The notes below the pieces were generated by a model. That model was not told the origin of the DNA. It was given only the letters and a program-made list of their open reading frames with translations, and made no database searches. From Bacillota bacterium (GTDB lineage: Bacteria > Bacillota > Bacilli > Paenibacillales > NBRC-103111), in contig JAEWAA010000664.1 in assembly GCA_023391955.1 (NCBI GenBank), positions 1-22,642 of the forward strand: a stretch of 22,642 nt of DNA, given 5' to 3'. The position numbers were made by a program, and so were the translations under genes. This document shows, in pieces, positions 7,857 to 15,232 of the stretch; the stretch's first letter is position 1; each line of letters opens with the position of its first letter.

Positions 7857-8747
7857 ATGAATTGGAAAAAAAGCCTGCATTTTCTGGAAGCCTTATATTG
7901 CCGGTATGAGGACGACGAAGTCACAGCCCTCGGCGCACAAATGACCTACTATATGATTCTCGCCTTTTTTCCATTTCTGATTTTTCTTCTGACCATTGTG
8001 GGCATGACCCCCATCTCCACACAGGATGTTTGGGAGCAGATCGCCATGGTTCTGCCGGAATCGAGCTATAAGGCAGTCAACGATATTATGAACGAAATCT
8101 TCGAGAACCGCAACGAAGCGCTGCTTTCCTTCAGTATGATCGGTACTCTGTGGGCGGCCTCCAACGGCTTGTCCGCTGTGATCAAAGCGCTGAACAAGGC
8201 CTATGACGAACCGGAAACCCGGCCGTTCTGGAAGCTGAAGGGACTGGCCCTCCTGGCGACTGTCGGTCTGACCCTGGTGATGCTTCTTACCTTTGTACTT
8301 TTGGTGTTCGGCCATGTAATCGGGGAGCAGCTGTTCAAATTTCTCGGGTATCCCAATGATTTTGAGCTGATCTGGGGACTGGTTAAATTCGCCATTCCGC
8401 TGGCAGCCATGCTGCTGGGATTTGCCCTCCTGTACTGGACAGTCCCGAACCGCCGTCTCCGGTTTAAGAGTGTTCTGCCCGGAGCGGTGTTTGCGTCCTT
8501 GGGCTGGATTGCCATCTCCCTGCTGTTTTCCTTTTATGTAAGCCACTTCGGCAACTATTCCAAAAGTTATGGAAGCCTCGGCGGCGTCATCGTGCTTCTG
8601 GTGTGGCTGTACATCAGCTGCATCATTATCATCATCGGGGGGGAAATCAACGCAACCCTCACCTTTGACAAGGAGGGGAAAAGCAAACCCGGCTGCAAAT
8701 CCTTCAGCACCCGTCTGTCCTTCTGGAAGAAAAAGAAGCCCGAATGA
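7857..8747 (+). CDS. YihY/BrkB-family inner-membrane protein
   Basis: The 296-residue protein has the length and profile of the YihY/virulence factor BrkB (formerly RNase BN) family. A short cytoplasmic N-terminus is followed by about six membrane helices, beginning MTYYMILAFFPFLIFLLTIVG near residue 29. Family-typical stretches include ALGAQMTYYMILAFFPF, FSMIGTLWAASNGLSAVIKALN and GSLGGVIVLLVWLYISC near the last helix. The tail is lysine-rich (KKKKPE). Family members are thought to be membrane transporters or integrity factors; no reaction is established, and the old RNase assignment is discredited. ATG at 7857 with AAGGGAG upstream is chosen over an in-frame TTG at 7815. The roughly 180-bp upstream spacer shared with the divergent acetyltransferase shows no clear promoter. 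Confidence 0.87.
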   Translation: MNWKKSLHFLEALYCRYEDDEVTALGAQMTYYMILAFFPFLIFLLTIVGMTPISTQDVWEQIAMVLPESSYKAVNDIMNEIFENRNEALLSFSMIGTLWAASNGLSAVIKALNKAYDEPETRPFWKLKGLALLATVGLTLVMLLTFVLLVFGHVIGEQLFKFLGYPNDFELIWGLVKFAIPLAAMLLGFALLYWTVPNRRLRFKSVLPGAVFASLGWIAISLLFSFYVSHFGNYSKSYGSLGGVIVLLVWLYISCIIIIIGGEINATLTFDKEGKSKPGCKSFSTRLSFWKKKKPE

Positions 8748-8754
8748 GCCTGCC

Positions 8755-8872
8755 GCATGAAGCCTGGCCGCCGGCGAAGCGCCTGTACATATGGCTGGGA
8801 TAAACCCCTCTTCTATCACATATAGTGGTATGAGTCTGATTTCAACTGTAGAAAGTAGGGGTTGCTTCATGC
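8755..8872. repeat. Nested inverted repeats in the spacer before the small EamA gene
   Basis: GCATGAAGC (8755-8763) is perfectly complementary to GCTTCATGC (8864-8872). Inside, AACCCCT (8803-8809) pairs with AGGGGTT (8857-8863), and TTCTA (8811-8815) with TAGAA (8849-8853). On the right the arms abut; on the left 39 nt are inserted between them. The RNA could fold into one long stem with a side branch, about 50 nt upstream of the membrane-protein start. Confidence 0.5.
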
Positions 8873-8924
8873 GCATATGGCTTACCAACACTGCCCGCGG
8901 CGGTTTTGAGCGGAGGTGGCGGAC

Positions 8925-9281
8925 ATGTTCCGGCTTGTCCTGATGTCCGCCATGATGGGCTCCATCGGGCAAATCATGATGAAGCACGGCTCGGACCGGG
9001 TGGGGCGCCTTACCTTGTCACCGGCCACCTTCGCCGCCGATATCGGGCGGATTCTGCGTGTGCCCGAATTCTGGATGGCCATCCTGCTGTTTGCCCTAAG
9101 CTCGCTGATCTGGGTCAAGGTGCTGTCCCGTGCGGACCTAACCAGTGCGTATCCGCTGAACAGCATGAGCTATATCTTCGTGTTCCTGTTCAGCGCCGTG
9201 CTTCTGAATGAAGCCCTGACGCTGCAAAAAATTGCCGGAGCCCTGGTGATTATGCTGGGCATCTTCATCATTACCCGGTAA
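8925..9281 (+). CDS. Small EamA/SMR-like membrane transporter subunit, 118 aa
   Basis: The 118-residue hydrophobic protein has four predicted helices: MFRLVLMSAMMGSIGQIMMK, FWMAILLFALSSLIWVKVL, SYIFVFLFSAVLLNE and IAGALVIMLGIFIITR. The run LTSAYPLNSMSYIFVFLFSAVLLNEALTLQKIAGALVIMLGI resembles the half-size EamA/DMT proteins such as ArnE/ArnF-type lipid-carrier flippase subunits and SMR multidrug pumps. Such four-helix proteins act as dimers. No partner subunit is adjacent, so it may form a homodimer. ATG at 8925 has GGAGGTGG 5 nt upstream; GTG at 8916 overlaps that site and is rejected. Its last 11 bp overlap the end of the converging EamA gene. Confidence 0.8.
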   Translation: MFRLVLMSAMMGSIGQIMMKHGSDRVGRLTLSPATFAADIGRILRVPEFWMAILLFALSSLIWVKVLSRADLTSAYPLNSMSYIFVFLFSAVLLNEALTLQKIAGALVIMLGIFIITR

Positions 9282-10236
9282 CGGACGGGCCGCTTGCGGC
9301 CTTTTTGCGCTTGCCCGGTTTGTCCGGCCTTTCCGCCTCGCTAACCGCATACCGCACCTGATTGTGGCGCATGAAGTACCATACACCCCAGATAATGACC
9401 AGTCCGGCGGCGCCTTGGGTAAGGGTAAGCTGTTCATCCAGAAGAAGGTAGGCCAGGATGGTGGCCCCCACCGGCTCACCAAGCACGCTCATGGAGACGG
9501 TGACGGCGTTGACGTACTGGAGCAGCCAATTGAACAGCACATGGCCGAAGACGGTGGGCACAACCGCAAGCAGCAGGAAGATGCCCCACTCCCGGGCGGG
9601 ATATCCGCCGAGGGCAGTGCCGCGGGTCAGGTTGTAGATCAGGAAGGCGGTCCCGGCCACGAGGAAGATGAAAAAGCTGTAGAACAAGGAGGGCACCCGG
9701 CTGGCCAGACGTTGGCCTACCAGCAGGTGAAGGGCCACCGCCGCCGTGCCGGCCAGGGACAGCAGGTCTCCGGTCAGGGCTCTGCCGGAGATGCCGATAT
9801 CTCCCCATCCGATGAGGGCGGCGCCCAGGATAGCCACGGCCAGACCCAGCACCGCCTTGCGGGTGGTCCGTTCCTTAAACAGCCAATACGCACCTGCCAG
9901 AATCAGGATCGGCTCCAGGGCGAGAATAATGGTGGAGCTGGCTACCGAGGTAAAGGCCAATGACTCCATCCAGAACAAAAAATGAAGGGCCAAAAATAGC
10001 CCTGAAACGGCCATAAGGCCCCAATCCGCCCGGCGAAGCGCCTTAAGATCAGGTTTACTTCGCCAAACAAAAGGAGCCATTAGCAGGGCTGTGATGAAGA
10101 GCCGGTACATGGCCATCACAGAGGAGGGGGCATGGGACCAGCGGATAAAGATGGATGAGAATGAAATCGCAATAATGCCGGTCACCAAAAGGGCCAGCAG
10201 CACCCAACGGGGCAGCGGAGAACGGTTGTCAGACAT
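9271..10236 (-). CDS. EamA/DMT-family transporter, ten membrane helices
   Basis: The 321-residue protein is a full-length drug/metabolite transporter with two EamA repeats of about five helices. Repeat one starts at WVLLALLVTGIIAISFSSIFIRW and includes MYRLFITALLMAPF and LEPILILAGAYWLFKERTTRKA. Repeat two runs from ALTGDLLSLAGTAAVALHLL to LGEPVGATILAYLLLDEQLT. The GEP...LLDEQLT ending of the ninth helix is typical of the family. The C-terminus is a short basic cytoplasmic tail. The exported substrate cannot be predicted. ATG at 10236 is chosen, just before the first helix; upstream GTG/TTG codons (10278, 10272) could extend it by up to 14 residues. The terminator at 9288-9306 of the converging gene lies within its last codons. 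Confidence 0.87.
   Translation of the reverse strand: MSDNRSPLPRWVLLALLVTGIIAISFSSIFIRWSHAPSSVMAMYRLFITALLMAPFVWRSKPDLKALRRADWGLMAVSGLFLALHFLFWMESLAFTSVASSTIILALEPILILAGAYWLFKERTTRKAVLGLAVAILGAALIGWGDIGISGRALTGDLLSLAGTAAVALHLLVGQRLASRVPSLFYSFFIFLVAGTAFLIYNLTRGTALGGYPAREWGIFLLLAVVPTVFGHVLFNWLLQYVNAVTVSMSVLGEPVGATILAYLLLDEQLTLTQGAAGLVIIWGVWYFMRHNQVRYAVSEAERPDKPGKRKKAASGPSVTG
9288..9306 (+). terminator. Rho-independent terminator of the small EamA gene
   Basis: GGCCG (9288-9292) pairs with CGGCC (9297-9301) around CTTG, followed by five T. It begins 7 nt after the stop codon and lies inside the 3' codons of the converging transporter gene. Confidence 0.75.
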
Positions 10237-10364
10237 GGGCTGCAATACTTCCTTCCAAGGTAAAACTCGCAATTGCACAACCTCTCCATTATATCCTACT
10301 TTGAGAGAATCGGCTATTTTACTTGCACGAATGTGCTCCCCTTCAAGTTCGCCAATCCGCCTTC

Positions 10365-10493
10365 ATGCAAAAGTGCATTTATTTTATGGCTTAGAAGCTT
10401 AAGCGGCAGGCCCAAATGCAAAAGTGCATTTATTGCCTGCCGCTTTCGCCTGTTTTGCGGTTTTTGAGTGAAATAACTGCACTTTTGCAGGAT
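10365..10493. repeat. Intergenic repeat cluster B: three copies of the TGCA-AAAG-TGCA element
   Basis: Copies lie at 10366-10377 and 10417-10428 (TGCAAAAGTGCA, plus form) and at 10478-10489 (TGCACTTTTGCA, reverse form). The third shares a 23-bp identical block (10471-10493) with the copy at 6599-6621 in cluster A, nearly 4 kb away. The middle copy sits in the loop of an 11-bp perfect inverted repeat, 10401-10411 against 10435-10445 (GCGGCAGGC core). The cluster abuts the stop codon of the leftward membrane-protein gene at 10500. Confidence 0.75.
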
Positions 10494-10499
10494 AGCCTG

Positions 10500-10967
10500 C
10501 TATTCCTTTTTGCCATTGCCATTACCGTTGCCGTTAAACAGAGCCTCCGCCAAATGGGTCAGCTTCTCCATAAATTTGCCGTAGCCAAACCCGGTGAGAA
10601 ACGCCAGCCCGGTGCGGGCGGACAGGGAATTCTCCACTGAAAGCAGCATAATGCCGCTGTCCAGGAGGATGATTGTAATCATCGCCGTACCGCCGCAGAG
10701 ATAAGGCCGCATGAAATACCAATAAACGAAGCGGATGGTCACCGGCTGGTCATAAAACTGGTGGAAGGCCCGCAGGGCATAAAGGGAGCCGCCCAGAGAT
10801 CCGGCGCTGATATAAAACAGATACGGCCTTACCGCTGTCAGGGAAGCGGAGGCAGGGTCCTCCAAACCGCCGCTTAACAGAAACAGCAGACAGGCGGCGG
10901 AGCCGGCAAAGGTCAGGGACAAATACAGAAAAATAAGGAGCCGCCAGCGGGCGGAATTCACTGGCAT
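10500..10967 (-). CDS. Hypothetical four-helix membrane protein
   Basis: The 155-residue protein is not recognised as a named family. Four hydrophobic segments can be seen: about residues 9-34 (LLIFLYLSLTFAGSAACLLF), 46-66 (PYLFYISAGSLGGSLYAL), 90-111 (LCGGTAMITIILLDSGIMLL) and 119-136 (TGLAFLTGFGYGKFMEKL). A conserved-looking cytoplasmic piece, ALRAFHQFYDQPVTIRFVYW, lies between helices two and three. The C-terminus is a low-complexity NGNGNGNGKKE tail, encoded by a near-perfect triplet-pair repeat that could vary in length. ATG at 10967 has GGGGGTGA 7 nt upstream. It lies downstream of tdk on the same strand, 105 nt away, with a hairpin at 11005-11030 between them. Confidence 0.75.
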   Translation of the reverse strand: MPVNSARWRLLIFLYLSLTFAGSAACLLFLLSGGLEDPASASLTAVRPYLFYISAGSLGGSLYALRAFHQFYDQPVTIRFVYWYFMRPYLCGGTAMITIILLDSGIMLLSVENSLSARTGLAFLTGFGYGKFMEKLTHLAEALFNGNGNGNGKKE

Positions 10968-11004
10968 AAACGTTCACCCCCCCGTTCACCTGCACATAGG
11001 AATT

Positions 11005-11030
11005 GTTCCTGCATTATATGCAGCGGGAAC
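11005..11030. promoter_or_regulatory. Hairpin with embedded TATAAT between tdk and the membrane-protein gene
   Basis: GTTCC-TGCAT (11005-11014) pairs with ATGCA-GGAAC (11018-11030, three unpaired bases). On the minus strand the centre reads TATAAT (complement of 11013-11018), a possible -10 box for the leftward membrane-protein gene, but no good -35 box is present. It lacks a T-run, so it is a poor terminator for tdk. Confidence 0.3.
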
Positions 11031-11072
11031 AGCCCTGGAGGGGTACAGGTGGCGGAGGGGAGTAAGGATAAT

Positions 11073-11660
11073 TTAGTGTTGCGCGTTCTGCTGCGCTTGC
11101 TTCTTGCGCTGCTTGTAGCACTTGCGGCAAACCGGAATATAGCTTTCGTTGCCGCCGATCTGGATCTGCTCCCCCTCGAATACGGGATGGCCGTCCTTGC
11201 AGCGCATGTTCAGCATCGCCTTGCGGTCGCAGAACCAGCAGACGGTTTTGACCTCTTCGATTTTGTCCGCAGCCGCAAACAGCTGCAGGCTTCCCTCGAA
11301 CAGATTCCCCATAAAGTCGGAGCGCAGTCCGTAGGCAATAACGGGAATGCCCAGGTCGTCACAGATGTCCGTGAGCTGCTCGATTTGCTTCCGGGTTAGA
11401 AACTGGGCCTCGTCCAAAAGCACGCAGTTGGGCATGGTGTCCTTGGCGATCGCGTACATATCCGTATTCTCGTGGACGATGATGGCTTCCTTTTGCATCC
11501 CGATGCGGGAGGTGACATTGCCTACGCCGAACCGGTCGTCGATGGCGGGGACGAACAGCAGCACCCGTTTGCCCTGTTCCTCATAGTTGTGGGCGGTGCG
11601 GAGCACCTCGATGGATTTGCCGCTGTTCATGGTTCCATAGCGAAAATATAATTTAGCCAC
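11073..11660 (-). CDS. tdk: Thymidine kinase
   Basis: The 195-residue enzyme phosphorylates thymidine with ATP to dTMP in the pyrimidine salvage pathway (EC 2.7.1.21). The P-loop GTMNSGKS is at residues 9-16, the Walker B/catalytic acid pair LLDEAQF has D83 and E84, and the lasso region contains the structural zinc ligands C141, C144 (CWFC) and C178, C181 (CRKC). Length and motifs fit the type II (TK1-like) family. GTG at 11660 is chosen because AGAGG lies about 9 nt upstream and the conserved start KLYFRYGTMNSGK follows at once; the in-frame extension to 11684 is not expected. It follows the histidine kinase gene on the same strand by 104 nt, with no strong terminator between them. Confidence 0.96.
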   Translation of the reverse strand: MAKLYFRYGTMNSGKSIEVLRTAHNYEEQGKRVLLFVPAIDDRFGVGNVTSRIGMQKEAIIVHENTDMYAIAKDTMPNCVLLDEAQFLTRKQIEQLTDICDDLGIPVIAYGLRSDFMGNLFEGSLQLFAAADKIEEVKTVCWFCDRKAMLNMRCKDGHPVFEGEQIQIGGNESYIPVCRKCYKQRKKQAQQNAQH

Positions 11661-11764
11661 GTTGCATATTCCTCTCTGCAGCACTTGATGCGGGGCGGTC
11701 CCTAACCCTAAGGTCCAGGAGCGTCCCGGCCCTCTCCAAGGATAGCATGTTTTTGCAGCCTTTC

Positions 11765-14638
11765 CTATGGATGATTGTTCCCCTTGGGCGCAAAACCGGC
11801 CAGGAGCATATCGTTCATTTCCGCCAAAACCTCAGGAATCAGGCCGAATTTGGCCAGCTGCATCCGCAGCACCTTTTCCTCCTGGACGGGAAAAAAGCAG
11901 TAGCACCAGTCCGGCTCTCTCATGCCGGCGGAAGCGATCCCCCGGGCGGCTCCCGGCTGCAGAAACTGGACCATCTCCCGGAGGCTGAAGGGCTTAACGG
12001 CCTGCACCATTTCCAGATTTGGTCCGGAAGCGGGAGCGGCTGTCGAGGAGGGGGAGGCCATCCGTTCCAGGAATACCATGGCGGCCTTCCGCGGGCAATC
12101 CAAAGCCAGGAGCCGGGAGGCGAATTCAAGTCCGTTCATCAAGCCCGTCCCCACCAGATTGGCGGCGATAATGCGGGGCATATTGATATTGCCGCAGCCG
12201 ATGGCAAACAGGGCCTCCTCAAAGGAGCCCAGGTGGAGCACATGCTCGCCCCGCTGGGCCAGAACGCTGGCCAGGCTTTCCGTATATCCGTCCTCCTTGC
12301 CGATAAGCAGTACGGCGCCTGCGGTGGATGGAGGAGTATACACCGGGAGCCACACGGTGAAGATGCTGCCCCCATAATGGCGGGACACGAAGGTGATCTG
12401 GCCGCTGTGGCCCTCAACAATCTCCTTGGCGATGGGCAGTCCCAGGCCGCTGCCGGGAATCTTCTTCCGGTCGTTGTTTTCCACCCGGTAAAACTTGCGG
12501 AACACCTTCTCCTTGTCCTTCTCCGGGATGCCCAGCCCGTTATCGGCGATGTCGATACGGATGGCGCCGCCCTCCAAAGCTGCAGAGATGTGCACCTCGG
12601 ACCCGTCAGGCGAATATTTCACTGCGTTGCTGATCAGGTTATCCAGCACCTGCCGCATCCGGTCGGCGTCCGCCATAGCGATGACATGTTCCTCCGGAAG
12701 CTTCAGCCGGATGAGATGATGAGTGCTGTTATCGCGCCATTCCTCCACTGTTTGGGTAACCAGATCCCGCAAATCCAGAGGAACCAGGTAGTAGGGCTGC
12801 CTGCCCGACTCCATGCGCTGCAAATCAAGGAAATCATCCACCAGCCGGGACAGCCGGACTGCTTCGTGATGTATGGTGGCCGAATAGGACTTCAGCTTGT
12901 CCGGCGGCAGCTCCTTGCTGCGCAGAATTTCCGAGTACCCGAGAATGGGGGTAAGCGGGGTCCGGAATTCATGAGACACCTGGGCAATCATTTCCTCCTG
13001 GAGCAGCTCCCGCTCCATCTCCTCCGTACGGTCGCGGAAGATGAACAGGCGGTTGCGGTCCCGGACCTCCTCCGTGCCTTGGATAACGGTCACGTACAAG
13101 GACAGATACATTTTGCGCTGATTATTGTGGAAGGTAATGTTGCGTGAAAGGGACCCGTGTTCTCCCACATGGCGCAGGATGGAGTCGATCTCCTGCTGGA
13201 GCTGGGTGGCGTCATCCTTGGGAAACCGCCGCATGGCCCCGAACAGCTCCTTCATGGAATGCAGGCCGATGGGCCGTTCGCCGAAGTACACATCCAGCTG
13301 GCTGTTGGCGTACAGGATGGTGCCGTTTTTGTCGCAGAGCACCATAGCTTCCCGCGTGGCCTCCAGAATGCTGGCAAACTGCTGGTTCAAGTCCATGGAC
13401 ATCAGCTTGAAGGCATTGGTCAGCGCCTGGATCTCCACCAGCATGCTGTCCGGCCATTGGGGACGGAAGCCGGTGCCGATGGAGGACGACAGTCTGCCGG
13501 ACAGCTCCGCCAGCTGTACAATAGGGCGGTTCAAGTAGCGGCAGATGGGATAAATGATCAGCACCGCCAACGCCAAAATGGTGAATGACGTAGTAAGCTC
13601 CTGGGCCAGCTCCCCGTAAATTCCGGTCCACGTAGCCCGGGCGGGCAGCTCCACGAAGATCTGGAACCGCTGGTCCCCGTTCCACCGCATGTCCACATAA
13701 TAGACGGAGTTCATCCGCTGCGTAATCCGGCTGCCGGATTCCTCCAGGCCGGGGGACCATAAAATCACCCGGTCCGTAACGGGCCGGATCTGGGAGTTGT
13801 CGGCGGTACCGGTCAGATAGGAGGGAAGCGGGCCGTATTGGTCCTCCATGGATGCCCCCGGCTTCAGCCCCCGGTCCACCAGGCGGAAGCGCAGCTCCGG
13901 CATCCGATTGTCCAGCAGCACAAAGGCCTCGTGCACCGGGAAGCTTCCGGGTGTATCCGTATACAAATTCATTTGCTCCGCAGCATACACCAGCTTTTCG
14001 GCGATGGTATCCTCTTCTTGGGCGATGAGAAGCCGGCTGTGGATACCCATCTGCACCATGGCCATAATGAGAATAATGAACACCATGATATTGGACAGCT
14101 GTCCGGCCAGGCTGAAGGGAGCCAGGTCATAGAAGCCCCGGCGCCCCATGACGGAGCGGGGGAACTTCTTGATGAGAAGGGCAATAACCGGGATTAAGAG
14201 AGAGACGGCAGCAGAGTTGCCCAGCCCGTTCAGGGCCATTTTGAACACGACGAACTGGAGGCTATTGCCCGGGACATCCAGGATCAGGCCATAAAAAAAC
14301 AGGGTCAGCGGAATCCCGATCAGCGCCCAGTAGATCAGACTGGCCGTGGTGTAGCCCGAACGGTATTTTTTGACCAGGAAAGAAACGAGTATGTTCTCCA
14401 GCACCATCAGAATCATGCCGTAGGGATGGCCCCAATACCACAGGCTGGGCAGCACGCCAATCAGCACCACGCCGATACCGGCGAAGGGGCCGAACAGGGC
14501 ATAAGCGGCAAAGCCGAACAGCCCGGCGAGGAAATATTCCACGCCGAACATCAGCCGCAGGGGAAAAAGCCCGCTGACCAGGGAGCCTGCGCTAAGCAGG
14601 AGGAGCACCAAGAGGAGAATAAGCCGGTGTTTATGCAT
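11765..14638 (-). CDS. Multi-domain membrane sensor histidine kinase with degenerate C-terminal receiver
   Basis: The 957-residue protein has about five or six N-terminal helices (residues 5-175), then a helix near 185-205 and an extracytoplasmic sensor to about 345, closed by SFTILALAVLIIYPICRYL. A HAMP-like linker (355-418), a PAS domain from F421 (ASILEATREAMVLCDKNGTI) and a HisKA domain with phosphoacceptor His556 in SHEFRTPLTPILGYSE follow. The ATPase domain has N-box DNLISNAVKY (666-675), G1 DNGLGIP (699-705) and G2 GSGLGLP (729-735). Residues 775-885 fold like a receiver (VLLIGKEDGY) and keep VKPF (K882), but the phosphoacceptor position is Asn827 (IIAANLV), so it should not be phosphorylated. 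ATG at 14638 has AAGGGGG upstream. The response regulator gene ends 12 nt before it, so they form one operon. The signal is unknown. Confidence 0.9.
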   Translation of the reverse strand: MHKHRLILLLVLLLLSAGSLVSGLFPLRLMFGVEYFLAGLFGFAAYALFGPFAGIGVVLIGVLPSLWYWGHPYGMILMVLENILVSFLVKKYRSGYTTASLIYWALIGIPLTLFFYGLILDVPGNSLQFVVFKMALNGLGNSAAVSLLIPVIALLIKKFPRSVMGRRGFYDLAPFSLAGQLSNIMVFIILIMAMVQMGIHSRLLIAQEEDTIAEKLVYAAEQMNLYTDTPGSFPVHEAFVLLDNRMPELRFRLVDRGLKPGASMEDQYGPLPSYLTGTADNSQIRPVTDRVILWSPGLEESGSRITQRMNSVYYVDMRWNGDQRFQIFVELPARATWTGIYGELAQELTTSFTILALAVLIIYPICRYLNRPIVQLAELSGRLSSSIGTGFRPQWPDSMLVEIQALTNAFKLMSMDLNQQFASILEATREAMVLCDKNGTILYANSQLDVYFGERPIGLHSMKELFGAMRRFPKDDATQLQQEIDSILRHVGEHGSLSRNITFHNNQRKMYLSLYVTVIQGTEEVRDRNRLFIFRDRTEEMERELLQEEMIAQVSHEFRTPLTPILGYSEILRSKELPPDKLKSYSATIHHEAVRLSRLVDDFLDLQRMESGRQPYYLVPLDLRDLVTQTVEEWRDNSTHHLIRLKLPEEHVIAMADADRMRQVLDNLISNAVKYSPDGSEVHISAALEGGAIRIDIADNGLGIPEKDKEKVFRKFYRVENNDRKKIPGSGLGLPIAKEIVEGHSGQITFVSRHYGGSIFTVWLPVYTPPSTAGAVLLIGKEDGYTESLASVLAQRGEHVLHLGSFEEALFAIGCGNINMPRIIAANLVGTGLMNGLEFASRLLALDCPRKAAMVFLERMASPSSTAAPASGPNLEMVQAVKPFSLREMVQFLQPGAARGIASAGMREPDWCYCFFPVQEEKVLRMQLAKFGLIPEVLAEMNDMLLAGFAPKGNNHP

Positions 14639-14650
14639 GCGGACGCCCCC

Positions 14651-15022
14651 TTACGGTTCCTGCAGCAGCAGCCGGGCATGGGCCAGTGCTGTAAGCAGGC
14701 GTGATTCCTCCAGGGGCTTCATCACACAATCATAGGCTCCCGCCTGGAGGGCTTCCTGGCCGGAGACATTCTGGTTCATTCCGGAGATGGCCAAAATACG
14801 GGCTTCGGGATCCAGACTGCGGATCCGGCGGATCAGCGCAACGCCGTTGAGGGTATGGGCTGTTAAATCGATGGTCACCGCATCGGGAGCGGTGCTTCTG
14901 TATTGGACCAAGGCTTGCTCACTATTGCCCGCTTCGCCGGCAACGGCATAACCCGCCTCCTCCACAATCCTGCGGAGTACGGTGCGGGAGAAAGCGGCAG
15001 GGTCGATAATCAGGATGCGCAT
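14651..15022 (-). CDS. Single-domain (CheY-like) response regulator
   Basis: The 123-residue protein is a stand-alone receiver domain. The phosphoacceptor is Asp52 (VTIDLTAHTLNG), with Ser80 at the switch threonine/serine position (ISGMN) and Lys102 (MKPLE). The acidic pocket at the N-terminus reads LIIDPAAF, so only Asp7 remains where most receivers have two acidic residues. There is no output domain, so it must act by protein contact or as a phosphotransfer intermediate. AGGAGG lies 8 nt before the ATG. It is the first gene of a leftward pair with the histidine kinase downstream, and is probably its direct partner, since the kinase's own receiver lacks the aspartate. Confidence 0.88.
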   Translation of the reverse strand: MRILIIDPAAFSRTVLRRIVEEAGYAVAGEAGNSEQALVQYRSTAPDAVTIDLTAHTLNGVALIRRIRSLDPEARILAISGMNQNVSGQEALQAGAYDCVMKPLEESRLLTALAHARLLLQEP

Positions 15023-15232
15023 GCAGCAAGCCTCCTGCGTTGTAGGTGATGCCGGATTTTTGACGATCCGGATATAAATTGCGGATTTTTGCCCAATTCA
15101 AGTCGAATCCCGGCAGGAATCTGCGTTTTTCGCTATAATAAAAGGTATCACTACCCATTATCCGCCTTATCCTTTAGAAAAGTTGCAGAAAAGTGCTAGG
15201 AAAATGTTAAATTGCGGCAAGGAGAGCTGGTT
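15023..15232. promoter_or_regulatory. Divergent regulatory spacer between two response-regulator genes
   Basis: This 210-bp spacer must serve both directions. CGGATTTTTG occurs twice as a direct repeat, at 15053-15062 and 15082-15091, 29 bp apart. CCGGAT (15052-15057) and ATCCGG (15066-15071) form an inverted repeat. A TATAAT at 15134-15139 lies 94 nt before the rightward start but has no good -35 box, which would fit an activator-dependent promoter. Leftward, TTGAAT and TTATAT with an 18-nt spacing on the minus strand are a weak promoter candidate upstream of the single-domain regulator. Confidence 0.4.

Noticed and set aside
8748..8924. Guanidine (ykkC-type) riboswitch before the small EamA gene
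   Set aside because: The paired ACGR-loop hairpins of mini-ykkC and the ykkC consensus were not found by eye.
15184..15196. TGCAGAAAAGTGC resembling the intergenic repeat
   Set aside because: It has an extra base in the core, lost stem pairing and no AAAATA flank, so it is probably chance similarity.
15183..15212. TTGCAG-N18-TTAAAT as promoter of the OmpR-type regulator
   Set aside because: Transcription would start at about the ribosome binding site, leaving no room for a leader. TATAAT at 15134 is better placed.
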